This document shows, one piece after another, positions 1 through 7,576 of a DNA stretch of 64,000 nt. Below the pieces are notes generated by a model. The model was given only the letters and a program-made list of their open reading frames with translations, did not search any database and had not been told where the DNA came from. The position numbers and the translations under genes are program-made. The stretch spans positions 1-64,000 of the forward strand of contig NZ_SMRT01000025.1 of the NCBI RefSeq assembly GCF_004354045.1, in the 5' to 3' direction. The number at the start of each line of letters is the position of its first letter. The stretch's first letter is position 1. The DNA comes from Paenibacillus piri (GTDB lineage: Bacteria; Bacillota; Bacilli; Paenibacillales; NBRC-103111).

Positions 1-620
1 GCGATGTCCTGGGGCGGCAGCCGATCCAGGAAAAACCGTTCGAATACGTCTCGCTCGCGGCTCGTCAGACAATGCAGCAGGCTTCGAATGCCGTCGATCA
101 GCTCCTTACGCAACAAGGCCTGCATCGGGTCGGTCGCCTGTTGTGCCGACTCGAGCGCCCTTTGCCCAAGTCGAAACAAAACCTCGTCGATGTCCCACTG
201 TTCCGTTTCCCGCTGTACAAAGCGGACTACCATAGCGTCGCTTACAGTGGATGGTGTGGTCCCTCCACGATTGGAGAATCCCGACCAGGCCGTGAACGGT
301 CGCTCCTTGCCATGAGGGCCTCCCCGGCGAAGCTTCATGTACGCCTCGTTGCGCACGATCCGCGATAACCACGGGGCGAAGCGCTTCTCGTCCACGAGCG
401 AACCCAGCTTGAGAAAGGCCTTCACCAGCGCTTCCTGCACAATATCCTCGGCCAAATGCGTATCCCGGGTCAGCATCTGCGCCATGCCGACCGCCTTCGC
501 CCGATGCCGGCGCACCAACTCGCCGAAGGCATCCGGGTCGCCTTCCCTTGCCCTGGCCACGAGCTCCTGCTCGGAGTTTGGCTGCTTTTCCGCTTGCAAC
601 GTTTTCCCTCCTTCGTCCAT
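1..620 (-). CDS. ECF-family RNA polymerase sigma factor (C-terminus off the window)
   Basis: An open reading frame of 206 codons runs on the minus strand from an ATG at 618-620 and leaves the window without a stop. The translation begins MDEGGKTLQAEKQPNSEQEL. It contains the sigma-70 region 2 signature (DAFGELVRRH, then AEDIVQEALVKAF) and the region 2.4-like WLSRIVRNEAYMKLRR. It then has the beginning of region 4 (LTSRERDVFERFFLDRLPPQ). The 70-residue linker between the two regions is rather long. No partner anti-sigma gene can be seen because the downstream side is missing. Family assignment as an ECF sigma factor is firm; the regulon is unknown. Confidence 0.88.
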   Translation of the reverse strand, partial: MDEGGKTLQAEKQPNSEQELVARAREGDPDAFGELVRRHRAKAVGMAQMLTRDTHLAEDIVQEALVKAFLKLGSLVDEKRFAPWLSRIVRNEAYMKLRRGGPHGKERPFTAWSGFSNRGGTTPSTVSDAMVVRFVQRETEQWDIDEVLFRLGQRALESAQQATDPMQALLRKELIDGIRSLLHCLTSRERDVFERFFLDRLPPQDI

Positions 621-754
621 AGGAGTTAGATGCCGAAGGTGATAGGATTTCTAACCGGAAGGTGTTGATATTGTTGTATTTTCCTGTAATTCACCTAGCG
701 CTATATTATCGAACTTTGCTGACAACTGAACTTTTTAAATATTCGTGCATTCAT

Positions 755-832
755 TGAACTATCCTGCCCGTTACTTTAATGAAAAAGCAGACTGCCGCGG
801 CGGTCTGCTCGTTTAACTATCGTCTCCGTTAA
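755..832. repeat. dispersed intergenic repeat, copy 1
   Basis: This copy has the full layout of the family: a first core (aactatcctgcccgttac), a hairpin made of gcagactgcc and ggcggtctgc, then a second core (aactatcgtctccgttaa). It lies in the gap between the sigma factor and the MerR gene. Related copies are listed separately through the first 25 kb. Confidence 0.7.
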
Positions 833-927
833 TCTAGACTGATGTGGATATCGACCATTGCCAAACCAGTCAGGAGTTTTAAACCGAAGACTTTCTTCAG
901 ATCGGTTTATGTGATCACGAATATCTC

Positions 928-1377
928 TCATGCCTTCCGAACAGAGGGCGAGTAAAATACGTCACTATGCATATGCTGGATTTTGTCCCAGTTGCCGGGA
1001 TTGGTCGTGTCTGGAGTGCGGTGCTCCAGAATGGCCTGATATAGGGCGGTTTTTTGTTCCAAATGGGCAACGTGCCCTTTGGCTTCTTCGAGCTTAACGA
1101 GCGCCGATTCTTTATGCTCCATCATGAGTGCGTATCGTTGCGGAATGGTCGAATCCCCTTCGAGACAGAGATCGACGTACATTTTGATGACTTCAATCGG
1201 CATCCCGGATTGCTTGAGGCATTTGACGCCATGCAGCCAGTTGATCGATTCTTCGTCGAACATCCGCATGTTGTTTTGATTGCGCTGTACGCTCGGCACT
1301 AGGCCTTTATCCGTGTAAAAGCGCACGGCGTGCTCGGTGAGTCCCGTTATCATGGCGGCTTCTTTAACCGTATGCAT
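928..1377 (-). CDS. MerR-family transcriptional regulator
   Basis: The 149-residue protein starts with the MerR winged-helix DNA-binding domain: MHTVKEAAMITGLTEHAVRF followed by YTDKGLVPS and an NNMRMFDEESINWL wing. The C-terminal half (about residues 85-115) is a helix that should form the antiparallel dimer coiled coil. No conserved metal-binding cysteines are visible, so it is closer to the YfmP/AdhR-like organic-stress sensors than to metal sensors. It is divergent from an aldo/keto reductase, and the space between them holds a MerR-type operator. The likely role is activator of the reductase and of its own gene under aldehyde or electrophile stress; that role is inferred from context. 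Confidence 0.9.
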   Translation of the reverse strand: MHTVKEAAMITGLTEHAVRFYTDKGLVPSVQRNQNNMRMFDEESINWLHGVKCLKQSGMPIEVIKMYVDLCLEGDSTIPQRYALMMEHKESALVKLEEAKGHVAHLEQKTALYQAILEHRTPDTTNPGNWDKIQHMHSDVFYSPSVRKA

Positions 1378-1415
1378 GTGTAATCCTCCTTGGAAAATAA
1401 ATTTTTGAAGGCGGC

Positions 1416-1446
1416 TTGACTTCGTGTAACACGAAGGTAATAAGCT
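1416..1446 (+). promoter_or_regulatory. MerR-type operator/promoter for the aldo/keto reductase
   Basis: A -35 element TTGACT (1416-1421) and a possible -10 element TAAGCT (1441-1446) are separated by 19 bp, longer than the normal 17. The spacer is filled by a perfect inverted repeat CTTCGTGT-A-ACACGAAG at 1420-1436. An over-long spacer containing a dyad is the hallmark of promoters untwisted by MerR-family activators. Confidence 0.72.
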
Positions 1447-1542
1447 TATTGTAATGCAAATGAGCCGTAAGCGGAATCCCCGCCCGATTCCCGGGATACG
1501 CGCCTTTTGCTGTTATACATTTGAACAATGGGAGGAATTACT

Positions 1543-2394
1543 ATGCAAACCGTAACATTGAACAACGGAGTGAAAATGCCGATCATCGGCTTCGGTGTCT
1601 ACCAAATTCCCGATGCTGAAGAATGCGAGAACGCAGTATACGAAGCTCTGATGGCCGGTTACCGCCTGATCGACACCGCTGCCGGTTACCTGAACGAGAA
1701 AGCGGTCGGACGCGCGATCAAACGCAGTGGCGTACCTCGTGAGGAGCTCTTCATCACGACCAAACTCTGGGTTCAGGATGCCGGCTACGAGAGTGCCAAG
1801 CTGGCGTTTGCCAAATCCTTGAAGAAGCTGCAGCTCGATTATCTCGATCTATACCTTATTCACCAGCCGTTCGGCGATTACTACGGCGCTTGGCGTGCGA
1901 TGGAAGACCTGTACCGCGAAGGCAAGGTCAAGGCGATCGGTGTCAGCAACTTCCTGCCCGACCGTCTGATGGACCTCATCGTGCATAATGAAATCGTGCC
2001 CGCCGTCAACCAGATCGAAACGCACCCGTTCTACCAGCAAACTGAGAACGCCGCTTTTATGAAAGAGCAGGGAGTTCAACACCAGTCGTGGGCGCCGTTC
2101 GCTGAAGGACTTAACAACATGTTCGGCAACGAAGTGCTGGCCTTGATCGCGGAAAAACACAACAAGTCCGTCGCCCAGGTCGTGTTGCGCTGGCTTGTTC
2201 AGCGTGGAGTCGTTGTAATTCCTAAATCGGTGAGAAAAGAGCGGATCGTCGAAAACTTCAACATTTTCGATTTTGAGTTGAGCGCGGACGATATCGAACA
2301 AATTTCCGCCCTCGATACGCGGGAAAGTCTTTTCTTATCCTACCACGATCCGAAATTCGCCAAGATGCTGGGCACCTTGAGAGTCGATCTGTAA
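1543..2394 (+). CDS. aldo/keto reductase, 2,5-diketo-D-gluconate reductase type
   Basis: A (alpha/beta)8 NADPH-dependent oxidoreductase that should reduce aldehydes or ketones in the cytoplasm. The AKR signatures are in order: MPIIGFGVYQIPD, the catalytic Asp and Tyr in LIDTAAGYLNE, the Lys in FITTKLWV, the His in YLIHQPFGDYYGAW, the motif AIGVSNFLPDRL and the coenzyme-binding VVIPKSVRKERIVENF. The 283-residue length is normal for the family. An upstream in-frame ATG at 1528 overlaps the ribosome site ggaggaatt, so the ATG at 1543 is taken as the start. It is divergent from the MerR gene, with a MerR-type operator between them. Confidence 0.93.
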   Translation: MQTVTLNNGVKMPIIGFGVYQIPDAEECENAVYEALMAGYRLIDTAAGYLNEKAVGRAIKRSGVPREELFITTKLWVQDAGYESAKLAFAKSLKKLQLDYLDLYLIHQPFGDYYGAWRAMEDLYREGKVKAIGVSNFLPDRLMDLIVHNEIVPAVNQIETHPFYQQTENAAFMKEQGVQHQSWAPFAEGLNNMFGNEVLALIAEKHNKSVAQVVLRWLVQRGVVVIPKSVRKERIVENFNIFDFELSADDIEQISALDTRESLFLSYHDPKFAKMLGTLRVDL

Positions 2395-2440
2395 TCCTTG
2401 ATCGAACCGTAAACTCATCGCGCGTTTATCCTCATCTATT

Positions 2441-2476
2441 AAGAAAGGACAGGGTGGGCGCCCCTGTCCTTTCTTT
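2441..2476. terminator. strong rho-independent terminator, bidirectional
   Basis: A long hairpin aagaaaggacaggg / cccctgtcctttctt with a short loop lies 45 bp after the reductase stop. A-rich and T-rich flanks let it serve both the reductase and the converging small gene at 2528-2800. Confidence 0.85.
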
Positions 2477-2527
2477 ACTTGAATTTCAAATTCTAAGAAT
2501 AGCAAAAATTTTGAGCCATTCTCATTA

Positions 2528-2800
2528 TCAGAAATTAATAGTTTTTGTTGAAATATACTGATCGCCTTCAAGTAAAACTAATTTTTCAGAAACATTAATA
2601 TTTAACCATTCTACGAAGGCCGATCCATTATAATTGACTCCCCATTTTTCTCCATCTTTATAAATCCAATATTTGTGATCGATTTCTTTATTGTATAGCC
2701 ACCCGAGAAATTCAGTCTGTAATTGCTCAATCCGTTCTCCCAAAGCTTCTGAAACATCAATAAATTCCCGGTGCATTCCAAAGTCGATACCGACAATCAT
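2528..2800 (-). CDS. small hypothetical protein
   Basis: A 90-residue protein (MIVGIDFGMHREFIDVSEAL...) with a good ribosome site (aaaggagcagagaaaat before the ATG) and no family that I recognise. It is acidic and aromatic-rich, with several Trp-Tyr positions (HKYWIYKDGEKWGVNYNG) that suggest a small beta-sheet fold. It has no signal peptide or membrane segment. Coding status rests on the ribosome site, length and amino-acid composition. Confidence 0.6.
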   Translation of the reverse strand: MIVGIDFGMHREFIDVSEALGERIEQLQTEFLGWLYNKEIDHKYWIYKDGEKWGVNYNGSAFVEWLNINVSEKLVLLEGDQYISTKTINF

Positions 2801-2861
2801 ATTTTCTCTGCTCCTTTGTATTAGGTAATCCCCATTTTACCACACGAACCTGTCAATGACA

Positions 2862-2952
2862 GAAAGAGCAGCTGCCTCGAAGGCAAACTGCTCCCTGGAT
2901 CGTCTGCCCGTTAGCGCATAAAGCTACCGGTCGTAACCGCGGCAGTTTATGT
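2862..2952. repeat. dispersed intergenic repeat, copy 2
   Basis: A hairpin based on gagcagctgcctcgaaggcaaactgctc is followed by the core tgcccgttagcgcataa and then ccgcggcagttta. It sits between the small hypothetical gene and the isochorismatase-like gene. Confidence 0.6.
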
Positions 2953-2972
2953 CGAAAAGCCGTTCATTGTTA

Positions 2973-3719
2973 TTAGGAGAAACGATCGAGGGTAACCGTA
3001 GGACACCAAAACTTTTCGATATATTCAACAACCAATCGGGTGCCTTCCTCGTGGCTCACATAAGGAGCACGTGCAGGATTATACATCGCATCGGTCAAGT
3101 CCCGCGATAGAACGACGTTGAATCCCCATCCTCTCAGCCGTTTAATCGCAAAACTTCGGTTCAACACACACATGTTCGTGTGAACCCCCATAAAGATAAT
3201 GTTTGAAATCCCCTTTTGCGACAGAAAGCTATACACCTCTCTACCGTCGTCTGAAATCCCATCAACGGTCTCATCGATTTCTAATAAAGGATGCTGCCGG
3301 CTCCATACGCGGCTGTTGACTTCATGGTAATCTTCTGTATCACTTCCGCCGTCGGAATCGTCGATAGGCAGCCTGTGTTCGGCAATTTCAAGCCTCACGG
3401 GTGGTAAATCCATAAGCTGAACCTCCGATACTCTCTTCCTTGCGGGAGAGTCAGCATAAAAAATCATCGTGTCCGAAGGAGCAAATATTATTTGTACTCC
3501 TTTTAGTCTCATCGCCTTTAGAACATCATTCATTCGGATTGCCATTTTGGCGACCCTCTCCGTGGCACCTTTGGACCAATGACGATCCCACATGTCGCAA
3601 ACGAGGATGGCGGTTTGGTTGACGGCAAATCGTTGATCCTTTGTCTCGACACGCCAAGTACGATATCCGTTTTCAGTCAGAATCAGATGCTGGGTTGTTG
3701 TGGAAAGATTGATGAACAT
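2973..3719 (-). CDS. isochorismatase-like cysteine hydrolase
   Basis: A 248-residue cytosolic alpha/beta hydrolase of the isochorismatase superfamily, which includes nicotinamidases and N-carbamoyl amidases. The Asp that opens the triad is in AILVCDMWDRHW (about residue 42). The nucleophile Cys lies in FMGVHTNMCVLNRSFAIKRL (about residue 183). The segment VVLSRDLTDAMYNP matches the conserved Asp-Ala region. The substrate cannot be read from sequence; an extended insertion (about residues 108-140) suggests a subfamily with an unusual active-site lid. The start ATG is preceded by gagggtgag. It is apparently monocistronic. Confidence 0.85.
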   Translation of the reverse strand: MFINLSTTTQHLILTENGYRTWRVETKDQRFAVNQTAILVCDMWDRHWSKGATERVAKMAIRMNDVLKAMRLKGVQIIFAPSDTMIFYADSPARKRVSEVQLMDLPPVRLEIAEHRLPIDDSDGGSDTEDYHEVNSRVWSRQHPLLEIDETVDGISDDGREVYSFLSQKGISNIIFMGVHTNMCVLNRSFAIKRLRGWGFNVVLSRDLTDAMYNPARAPYVSHEEGTRLVVEYIEKFWCPTVTLDRFS

Positions 3720-3742
3720 GTTCTCACCCTCTTTTTACTTTC

Positions 3743-3775
3743 TGCTATCGTTCTCCGTTAGCGTAACGGTTCATT
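3743..3775. repeat. dispersed intergenic repeat, core only (copy 3)
   Basis: The core ctatcgttctccgttagcgtaacgg overlaps the last codons of the SMI1-like gene, which suggests that the repeat can sit against or inside the 3' ends of genes. Confidence 0.55.
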
Positions 3776-4272
3776 CATCAAATTCATCATAAGCATCTCC
3801 AAGTGGTTGAAAATCCTCTTTCAGCCAGTACCAATGTTCACCATTATTTTGAACCAATTGATTTAGTAATTCAGTGAATGATTTAGCTATTACAGAACAT
3901 TCTCCCGTAACAGCATGTCGATCCCAAAAACTATCGTAACATTTCCCTGATCGCTTCTGATGCAAATCAATCGAAATGTAGTCGCTATTTCCGTCATGGG
4001 CAATTATAAACCAATGGGAAGATATGTCCTCATCAACCTGTTCTCCCACAATGACTGGATTAGATAAGACGAACTCGTCAGGAGGGACGATTTGACAATG
4101 ATAATCCTTGTTTTCAAAAAGCATCACTCCTCCGCAAAGCTCATAAAAGCGTTTAAGATCCGCGGGGAGGCTGTGACCTTCCGTCCCTGGCATACCTATT
4201 GCCGGATTAACTCTACAGTTGGGTAATCTAGATATCTGTCGTAATAATGCCTCTATGTCCTTCAGGCTACAT
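3771..4272 (-). CDS. SMI1/KNR4 (SUKH)-family protein with disturbed start
   Basis: The protein resembles the SMI1/KNR4 superfamily, whose bacterial members are mostly immunity proteins against polymorphic toxins. The typical core SLPADLKRFYELCGGVMLF is followed by a Trp-rich second half (HWFIIAHDGNSDYISID). The first internal ATG (4193) would cut off the family-typical N-terminal helix, which is encoded upstream in the same frame (LKDIEALLRQISRLPNC). A ribosome site aggagagg at 4277-4284 points to the ATG at 4270-4272. That ATG is followed directly by TAG, and removing one T would join it to the coding frame. The gene may be newly inactivated, or may start at a CTG at 4263-4265. No toxin gene is adjacent. 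Confidence 0.6.
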
Positions 4273-4287
4273 CGTTCCTCTCCTGCT

Positions 4288-4325
4288 TTCTGCTATCGTA
4301 TCCATTAGCGTAACGATTTACTGTT
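4288..4325. repeat. dispersed intergenic repeat, core only (copy 4)
   Basis: The core ctatcgtatccattagcgtaacg lies directly upstream of the SMI1-like gene. It resembles copy 3 at the other end of the same gene, so the gene is bracketed by two cores. Confidence 0.55.
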
Positions 4326-4362
4326 GATATTGTTCACCGTGCTATCTGTAACGTTAAGTTTT

Positions 4363-4395
4363 AGGGCCATCCTATTCGGGATCGCCCTGTTTTTT
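4363..4395. terminator. rho-independent terminator after the SigJ-type gene
   Basis: A stem agggccatcc / ggatcgccct is followed on the plus strand by a run of seven T. It lies 9-40 bp past the stop of the minus-strand sigma gene, and on that strand it has a weaker T tract. Confidence 0.6.
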
Positions 4396-4403
4396 TCGTC
4401 GTT

Positions 4404-5267
4404 CTATAGATGTCTTAACTTTTCCGGATTGGCGACAGTATAAATCGCTTCGATCTTATGATCTCGATAAGCAAAAGAATAAACATATTGAATCCCTTCA
4501 TCCAAACGAAGGCGGATTCCGGGGAGCCCATTCACCATGAGGAACGAGTACGTAAATTTACCTGCATGCATGTTCAACACATTTTGATGTAACTTCAGCA
4601 CTTGCTCAAACCCGACAACAGGCACTTGCGCCGCGCTTACTTTGCCTCCGCCGTCCGTGTAGAGCACAACATTCTCACTAACCAGTTCAAGAAGCTTCGT
4701 CGTATTTCCTTGCAACAGTGAATTCACAAACTCTTTAATCTTATCCTCCGCAATGGAAACCGACGGTTGCTGGTCCGGGTCGAAATGGATGCTTTTTTTG
4801 GCGCGGTGGAAAATTTGCCGGCAATTCGCACTGCTTTTCCCGACGATATCGGCAATCTCTTCAAACGAATAATGAAAAATCTCTCGAAGAAGAAAAACCG
4901 CCCTTTCCGTTGCACTCAATTGCTGCAGAAGCAGAAGATAAGCCGTGGAAATCGACTCCGACCGCAAATACCTATTGGATGGATCGTCGTCCGAAGCCCC
5001 TTTTTCAATCAGGGGCTCCGGAAGCCATGGACCGACATACATTTCCCGTTTTTTGGCTGACGAGCGCAGAAGATCAAGACAGCGACACGTTACGATTCTG
5101 TATAAGAATGCCCTTTCGTTTCGGATTGTCCCGACGTCAGACAGTCCGTCATAGCTCAAAAAAGCATCTTGTACGATATCTTCCGCATCCATGACGCTGC
5201 CGAGCATTCGATAGGCTAACGAAAACAGCTCCGTTTTATAACGTTTATATAATTCCTCTGTGCTCAT
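4404..5267 (-). CDS. ECF sigma factor, SigJ (ECF41) type with SnoaL-like C-terminal domain
   Basis: Region 2 is LYKRYKTELFSLAYRMLGSV followed by DAEDIVQDAFL (residues 1-60). Region 4 is LSATERAVFLLREIFHYSFE with IADIVGKSSANCRQIFHRAKK (about residues 110-165). Residues 175-287 form an NTF2/SnoaL-like domain (VNSLLQGNTTKLLELVSENV), which in this group replaces a separate anti-sigma factor. The start at 5267 (MSTEELYK) was preferred because the longer frame runs through the preceding gene. The 23-bp overlap with the upstream oxidoreductase indicates translational coupling. ECF41 sigma factors are usually linked to such an oxidoreductase or carboxymuconolactone decarboxylase gene, which fits here. 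Confidence 0.88.
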   Translation of the reverse strand: MSTEELYKRYKTELFSLAYRMLGSVMDAEDIVQDAFLSYDGLSDVGTIRNERAFLYRIVTCRCLDLLRSSAKKREMYVGPWLPEPLIEKGASDDDPSNRYLRSESISTAYLLLLQQLSATERAVFLLREIFHYSFEEIADIVGKSSANCRQIFHRAKKSIHFDPDQQPSVSIAEDKIKEFVNSLLQGNTTKLLELVSENVVLYTDGGGKVSAAQVPVVGFEQVLKLHQNVLNMHAGKFTYSFLMVNGLPGIRLRLDEGIQYVYSFAYRDHKIEAIYTVANPEKLRHL

Positions 5268-6546
5268 AAAAGGCATTCCTCTCCTTACCCTCAAGGGAGA
5301 GCATGTGTTGTATGGCTCTTTTGGCGCTTGCCGTCGCGGCATCAACCAATACTTCACCGTGCGACGCCCATTCTCCTGCTACATATAATCCTTGTATTTC
5401 CGGGACAGCGGGTCCGGGATTCTCATGACGTTTCATATGCATAAAGTCGTGACAAACCGTCATTTTAGGAAGGTATTGCTTGACAATCAATTCTTCCCGC
5501 CATCCCGGCTGTATCAAATCCAGCACGCCTTCCAGTTCTTGCAAATCTTTATCCGGGTCCGGTTCTTTCCCTTGGTACTTAATGAGCGATATGACTTGCG
5601 CGCCATCGTCGCTTAGATAAGCCGCACGCGATTGATTGGAAATAAGCACGGTCTGATCGATCCCGTATGCAAATTGTTGTTTGGGCTTGGGAAGTCGTTT
5701 CAGGGCCACATCCAGGCAAGCCGCGGTGACCTCAATCGCTTGTTCTTTCCAGGTATGAAGGGCGGTTTTTTCTGCAAAGGGCACCAACTCATTTGCGATA
5801 GAAGGCGATGTGGCAAGGATAACATGGTGCGTATCGATTTTCGTTCCGTCTTCAAAGAGAACCTGCCGCACGATCCCGCCACGGGTATCGATGGACGAGA
5901 CTTTGGTATTTGTTAATAACCGCACTCCCAGGTCGGATGCCTTTTTCCGCAATTCCTCGATCAATTCGCCCCAGCCACGATCCAGGTACAACGCGCCTTT
6001 AAGGGCATTCTGCAGCTGTTTCAATACAGGACCCGCGGCTGGCAAATCCGGCCCGACCACATAACTGGCGGCACGAAGTAACGAATAAAAGATATTGCGC
6101 ACCATGGGATCTCGCAAATTCCCTTCGACCCATTCGCGGATACTGATCCGGTCAAATTGACGAGTATCCGCTTTTGAAAGTTTCATAAGACAGGAAGCAA
6201 ACTCCATCTTTCCTTTCCAAGACAACAGCGGGGTCGTAAACAAGGATTTCTTATCCGAAGGCAAGATGTTCAATTTCCCTTTCCAAACGCCATAAGCGAA
6301 CGATGAAGGCCGCTTTCCTTGCAAGGTCAGCCCCAATTCCCGGAAAGTCGCGTACGCCTCTCCCTTATACAAGGCATGATTGCCCAGATTAAAGTAAGCT
6401 CCTTTTTTCTCGTTGGAAATGGCTCTGCCGCCTAAGCGATTCTGTTTTTCAATGACCACCGTTTGTTTCCCGGCTTTGGCTGCGTAAATAGCAGCGGTTA
6501 AACCCGCAATCCCTCCACCAACTACGACCACATCAACCTTTTGCAT
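5245..6546 (-). CDS. FAD-dependent amine-oxidase/phytoene-desaturase-like oxidoreductase
   Basis: A 433-residue flavoprotein. The N-terminal dinucleotide-binding fold reads VVVGGGIAGLTAAIYAAKAG and ends with the acidic IEKQNRLGGRA. The C-terminal FAD motif is LYVAGEWASHGEVLVDAATA. The whole-protein pattern resembles NAD(P)-binding proteins of the phytoene desaturase/amine oxidase group; the substrate is unknown, and no carotenoid genes are nearby. It is first in a two-gene unit with the SigJ-type sigma factor. An ATG preceded by aaagggatgatg is the start. The sigma factor probably recognises a promoter in front of this gene, as is known for ECF41 systems. Confidence 0.85.
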   Translation of the reverse strand: MQKVDVVVVGGGIAGLTAAIYAAKAGKQTVVIEKQNRLGGRAISNEKKGAYFNLGNHALYKGEAYATFRELGLTLQGKRPSSFAYGVWKGKLNILPSDKKSLFTTPLLSWKGKMEFASCLMKLSKADTRQFDRISIREWVEGNLRDPMVRNIFYSLLRAASYVVGPDLPAAGPVLKQLQNALKGALYLDRGWGELIEELRKKASDLGVRLLTNTKVSSIDTRGGIVRQVLFEDGTKIDTHHVILATSPSIANELVPFAEKTALHTWKEQAIEVTAACLDVALKRLPKPKQQFAYGIDQTVLISNQSRAAYLSDDGAQVISLIKYQGKEPDPDKDLQELEGVLDLIQPGWREELIVKQYLPKMTVCHDFMHMKRHENPGPAVPEIQGLYVAGEWASHGEVLVDAATASAKRAIQHMLSLEGKERNAFYEHRGII

Positions 6547-6732
6547 CGCACATCATCCCTTTCAAATTTTACCTATATGTCGGGCAAGGGATGTGAAGTG
6601 TGACAGATACGCAAAAAAAATTTAAGGAGAATCTCTTCGCTTACCCGGATTTTTCAATTCGTTTCCTACTTCATGCTTGTTTCTACTCTTCGCTTCACCA
6701 CTATTTATGATACGGTTCACCTTGCATTATCT

Positions 6733-6835
6733 TGAACTATCCTACCCGTTGCGTGGAAACGGCAGCGATCGTCAGGGTCGGCTGCCGCGGTGTCTTTATT
6801 CAGCTATCGTCTCCGTTAGCTTAACGACATCCACG
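6733..6835. repeat. dispersed intergenic repeat, copy 5 (composite)
   Basis: Two cores flank a hairpin: gaactatcctacccgttgcg, then a stem-loop around ggcagcgatc...ggctgccgcgg, then cagctatcgtctccgttagcttaacg. This is the same architecture as copy 1. Confidence 0.7.
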
Positions 6836-6851
6836 ACATGACGCCTACTTC

Positions 6852-6935
6852 AATAAAAAAGGGAACAGGCTACCCGCGGCAGTCTGCTCCCTGGTTATCT
6901 TTCTTCCCCGTTACTTTGACATAAAAGGAGTAGAG
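6852..6935. repeat. dispersed intergenic repeat, copy 6
   Basis: A variant with gggaacaggctacccgcggc, agtctgctccctggttatct and ttcttccccgttactttgac in succession, followed by ataaaaggagta. A nearly identical copy occurs at 15449-15535. The pair defines a second subfamily. Confidence 0.7.
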
Positions 6936-6974
6936 GTACCACCTAGCCAATCACCAACCAGACCTACTTCTCCT

Positions 6975-7375
6975 TCATTTGAGATCTCTCAGCTTTGCAA
7001 GATCCTCGTCTTTTCTGTCGTTGTGGATCACTATTTTAGCAAGTTCACTCTCAATTTGATTATATTCATCATCTGATAGCTCGACGTCAGCTGCCTCTAG
7101 ATTCCCTTGAATTCGCTCAATTTTTCAAGGCGAGAGAACGGAACAAAGCAGCCGATACCAGGTTCCTCACATACGGGGATCACATCCTTTTCAAACATCC
7201 GCGCCATGATGGAAAATCCGCTCTGAATCGCAGTCAAGGGAGTTACCGCATGTGCGCGTCGGATTTCATCTTAGGATAAATCCATACCCTCGGTCACTTG
7301 GCTCCAAATTCGGCAGTGCAAGCCGGCTCCATGGATAAAAACGAAGCCAATTCGCTCGTCGGTGTTTTTATTCAA
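6975..7375 (-). pseudogene. fused remnants: alpha/beta hydrolase N-terminus joined to an aldo/keto reductase C-terminus
   Basis: A TTG start with an aaggag site opens a hydrolase-like N-terminus (ERIGFVFIHGAGLHCRIWSQ) of about 32 residues. It then runs into an in-frame stop at 7271-7273. From there the frame reads a typical AKR segment (DEIRRAHAVTPLTAIQSGFS, then EEPGIGCFVPFSRLEK). A further frameshift leads to the AKR C-terminus (AADVELSDDEYNQIESELAK) ending at 6975. The two families were joined by a deletion and then decayed. No functional product is expected. Confidence 0.75.
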
Positions 7376-7483
7376 TCGCCCTACTCCTTCGCCATAATGG
7401 TTTTATGCCCTTGCAAGCAGCATATCAATTAAATAAGACAGCCGCTGTCATATTTCATCCATAAAACGGTCCATCCATAAAAA

Positions 7484-7520
7484 ACGCCTATTTTTACCAC
7501 GTCGTGATAAAAATAGGCGT
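7484..7520. terminator. rho-independent terminator of the stalk-domain gene
   Basis: A perfect 13-bp inverted repeat acgcctattttta / taaaaataggcgt with a 10-11 nt loop, 57 bp past the stop of the 7577-9058 gene. Confidence 0.8.
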
Positions 7521-7576
7521 ACAGTTGGAAGGCTCGGACTGTGAGCTGCAATACACAGCTAACAGCGCTGGCGACG

